Assembly (NCBI RefSeq): GCF_030812475.1 | Contig: NZ_JAUSSR010000001.1 | Location: 62,001-126,000 of the forward strand | DNA: 64,000 nt | Direction: 5' to 3' | Source of the DNA: Pseudomonas lini | GTDB lineage: Bacteria; Pseudomonadota; Gammaproteobacteria; Pseudomonadales; Pseudomonadaceae | In this document: piece by piece, positions 62,613 through 64,000 of the stretch | Layout of the letters: each line of letters starts with the position of its first letter | How positions within the stretch are numbered: position 1 is the first letter of the stretch | Translations under genes and position numbers: made by a program | Notes under the pieces: generated by a model | Database searches by the model: none | The model's input: only the letters and a program-made list of their open reading frames with translations | Told to the model about the DNA's origin: nothing

Positions 62613-63371
62613 ATGCGTTTTGCCGTTCTCGGCAGCGGTAGCCAAGGGAACGGCACGCTGATAGCCAGCGCTGACACGTACGTGCTGGTGGATTGTGGTT
62701 TCTCCCTGCGGGAAACCGAAAAACGCCTGTTGCGCCTGGGTGTAAACCCGGCGCAGCTGAGCGCGATACTCGTGACCCACGAACATGCCGATCATGTGCA
62801 TGGCGTGGGTTTGCTGTCTCGGCGTTACAATCTGCCTGTCTACCTCAGTCGCGGCACACTGCGCGGGATGCGCAAACCGATTGAACCGGCCGGCCTCCTG
62901 GCGGGCGGCGAGCAGCTGCAGATCGGCAACCTGAACATCGATGTCATTGCCGTGGCCCACGATGCGCAGGAGCCGACGCAATACGTTTTCAGTGACGGTG
63001 AACGGCGCTTCGGCCTGTTGACCGACCTGGGCTCCTATTGCAACAAGGTGCTGGACGGCTATCGGGACCTCGATGCGTTGATGATCGAGTCCAACCATTG
63101 CCGTGACATGCTGGCTCGCGGTCACTATCCGTACTTTCTCAAGCAACGGGTGGGCGGCGAGCTGGGACATTTGAACAACCACCAGGCGGCATTCCTGGTG
63201 TCCGAGTTGGGCTGGCAAGGCCTGCAACACCTGGTCCTGGCCCATCTGAGCAGCAAGAACAACCTGCCGCAGCTGGCCCGGCAATGTTTTGTCGACACCC
63301 TCGGGTGCGACCCGGACTGGCTGCAACTGGCCGATCAAGATTCAGGGCTCGACTGGCGATACATCGCCTAG
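62613..63371 (+). CDS. MBL-fold metallohydrolase (YycJ/WalJ-like)
   Basis: Product of 252 residues with the metallo-beta-lactamase motif THEHADHVHGVG and the C-terminal VLAHLSSKNN. It resembles the YycJ/WalJ type, small nucleases or hydrolases in many bacteria. It sits in the dapA-bamC-purC transcript, 4 bp after bamC and 28 bp before purC. Confidence 0.9.
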   Translation: MRFAVLGSGSQGNGTLIASADTYVLVDCGFSLRETEKRLLRLGVNPAQLSAILVTHEHADHVHGVGLLSRRYNLPVYLSRGTLRGMRKPIEPAGLLAGGEQLQIGNLNIDVIAVAHDAQEPTQYVFSDGERRFGLLTDLGSYCNKVLDGYRDLDALMIESNHCRDMLARGHYPYFLKQRVGGELGHLNNHQAAFLVSELGWQGLQHLVLAHLSSKNNLPQLARQCFVDTLGCDPDWLQLADQDSGLDWRYIA

Positions 63372-63399
63372 CCCACCTACTTAGCAAGCGGAGCCCATC

Positions 63400-64000
63400 A
63401 TGGAAAAACGTGAAGAACTCTACCGCGGCAAAGCCAAATCGGTTTACAAGACCGACGACGCTGACCGCTTGATCCTGCTGTTTCGCAACGACACCTCGGC
63501 GTTCGACGGCAAGCGCATCGAACAGCTCGACCGCAAAGGCATGGTGAACAACAAGTTCAACGCCTTCATCATGCAGAAACTCGAAGCGGCCGGCGTGCCG
63601 ACCCAATTCGACAAACTGCTGGGCGACAACGAATGCCTGGTGAAAAAACTCGACATGATCCCGGTCGAGTGCGTCGTGCGTAACTACGCCGCCGGCAGCC
63701 TGGTCAAGCGCCTGGGCGTCGAAGAGGGCATGAAGCTCAACCCTTACACCTTCGAACTGTTCCTGAAGGACGACGCCAAGGGCGACCCGTTCATCAACGA
63801 ATCCCACGTCGTGGCTTTCGGTTGGGGCACCGCCGAACAACTGGTCCGCATGAAAGAACTGTCGCTCAAGGTCAACGAAGTCCTGAGCAAACTGTTCGAC
63901 GACGCCGGCCTGCTGCTGGTCGACTTCAAACTCGAATTCGGCGTGTTCTCTGACGGCTCCATCGTCCTGGGCGACGAATTCAGCCCGGACGGCTGCCGCC
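63400..64000 (+). CDS. purC: SAICAR synthetase PurC, 3' end outside window
   Basis: Phosphoribosylaminoimidazole-succinocarboxamide synthase of the purine pathway. The first 200 of about 236 residues are present, from [20 protein letters not shown] to [10 protein letters not shown], with the ATP and substrate motifs ([19 protein letters not shown]) intact. AGCGGAG precedes the ATG. The gene runs off the right edge. Confidence 0.97.
   Translation, partial: MEKREELYRGKAKSVYKTDDADRLILLFRNDTSAFDGKRIEQLDRKGMVNNKFNAFIMQKLEAAGVPTQFDKLLGDNECLVKKLDMIPVECVVRNYAAGSLVKRLGVEEGMKLNPYTFELFLKDDAKGDPFINESHVVAFGWGTAEQLVRMKELSLKVNEVLSKLFDDAGLLLVDFKLEFGVFSDGSIVLGDEFSPDGCR

Overview
The window looks like chromosomal DNA of a Pseudomonas of the P. 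fluorescens group. Protein families, gene orders (algU-mucA-mucB-mucD, gcvR/dapA-bamC-purC, ygfZ/sdhE/ygfX/nadB, tctCBA-tctDE), high GC, and many REP/REPIN palindromes of the 'GTAGGAGC-GGCTTGCC' type between genes all fit. Assignment is by family and context recognition only; no database search was possible.

Layout. 1-5.1 kb: 3' end of msrB, periplasmic beta-glucosidase bglX, then a lemA/TPM-domain envelope operon. 5.2-7.5 kb: a compact phage-derived block with no structural genes: LuxR-type regulator, two holin-like proteins, a CI-type repressor facing a small ORF, an Ogr/Delta zinc-finger activator and an unknown gene. 7.6-16.4 kb: methyltransferase, DMT exporter, PfpI-like protein, small regulators, a SIR2-like DUF4917 gene next to a broken cupin gene, yiaY, and an orphan oxoamine-synthase/MFS pair. 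16.5-23.6 kb: broken genes and small accessory loci, including two toxin-antitoxin loci that each lost the toxin 5' part but kept the antitoxin, a C4-like structured RNA, a partial duplication of the tam 3' end, and tRNA-Gly(CCC). 23.7-27.4 kb: phaG, rsuA-type pseudouridine synthase and a dCache diguanylate cyclase.

27.6-37.7 kb is a guanidine-use operon on the minus strand. It starts with a clear guanidine-I (ykkC) riboswitch, followed by a NitT/TauT-type ABC importer, two DUF1989 proteins, a biotin carboxylase of the urea/guanidine type and allophanate hydrolase. Two unusual structures lie in it: a 23-bp tandem repeat that makes a chain of stop-start coupled mini-ORFs between permease and ATPase, and a perfect REPIN inserted in frame inside the carboxylase gene.

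38-50 kb: tyrosine-rich lipoprotein, acyl-CoA hydratase/hydrolase, ung, an AbrB permease joined to the TctCBA tricarboxylate transporter with its TctDE two-component system, an HDOD protein, ygfZ, sdhE-ygfX and nadB. 51.5-56.3 kb: the envelope-stress operon algU-mucA-mucB-mucD with two AlgU-type promoters and no mucC, ended by a composite REP array. 56.3-64 kb: BepA-like protease, TusA-like protein, PerM-like permease, Bcp, GcvR, dapA, bamC, an MBL-fold hydrolase and the 5' part of purC.
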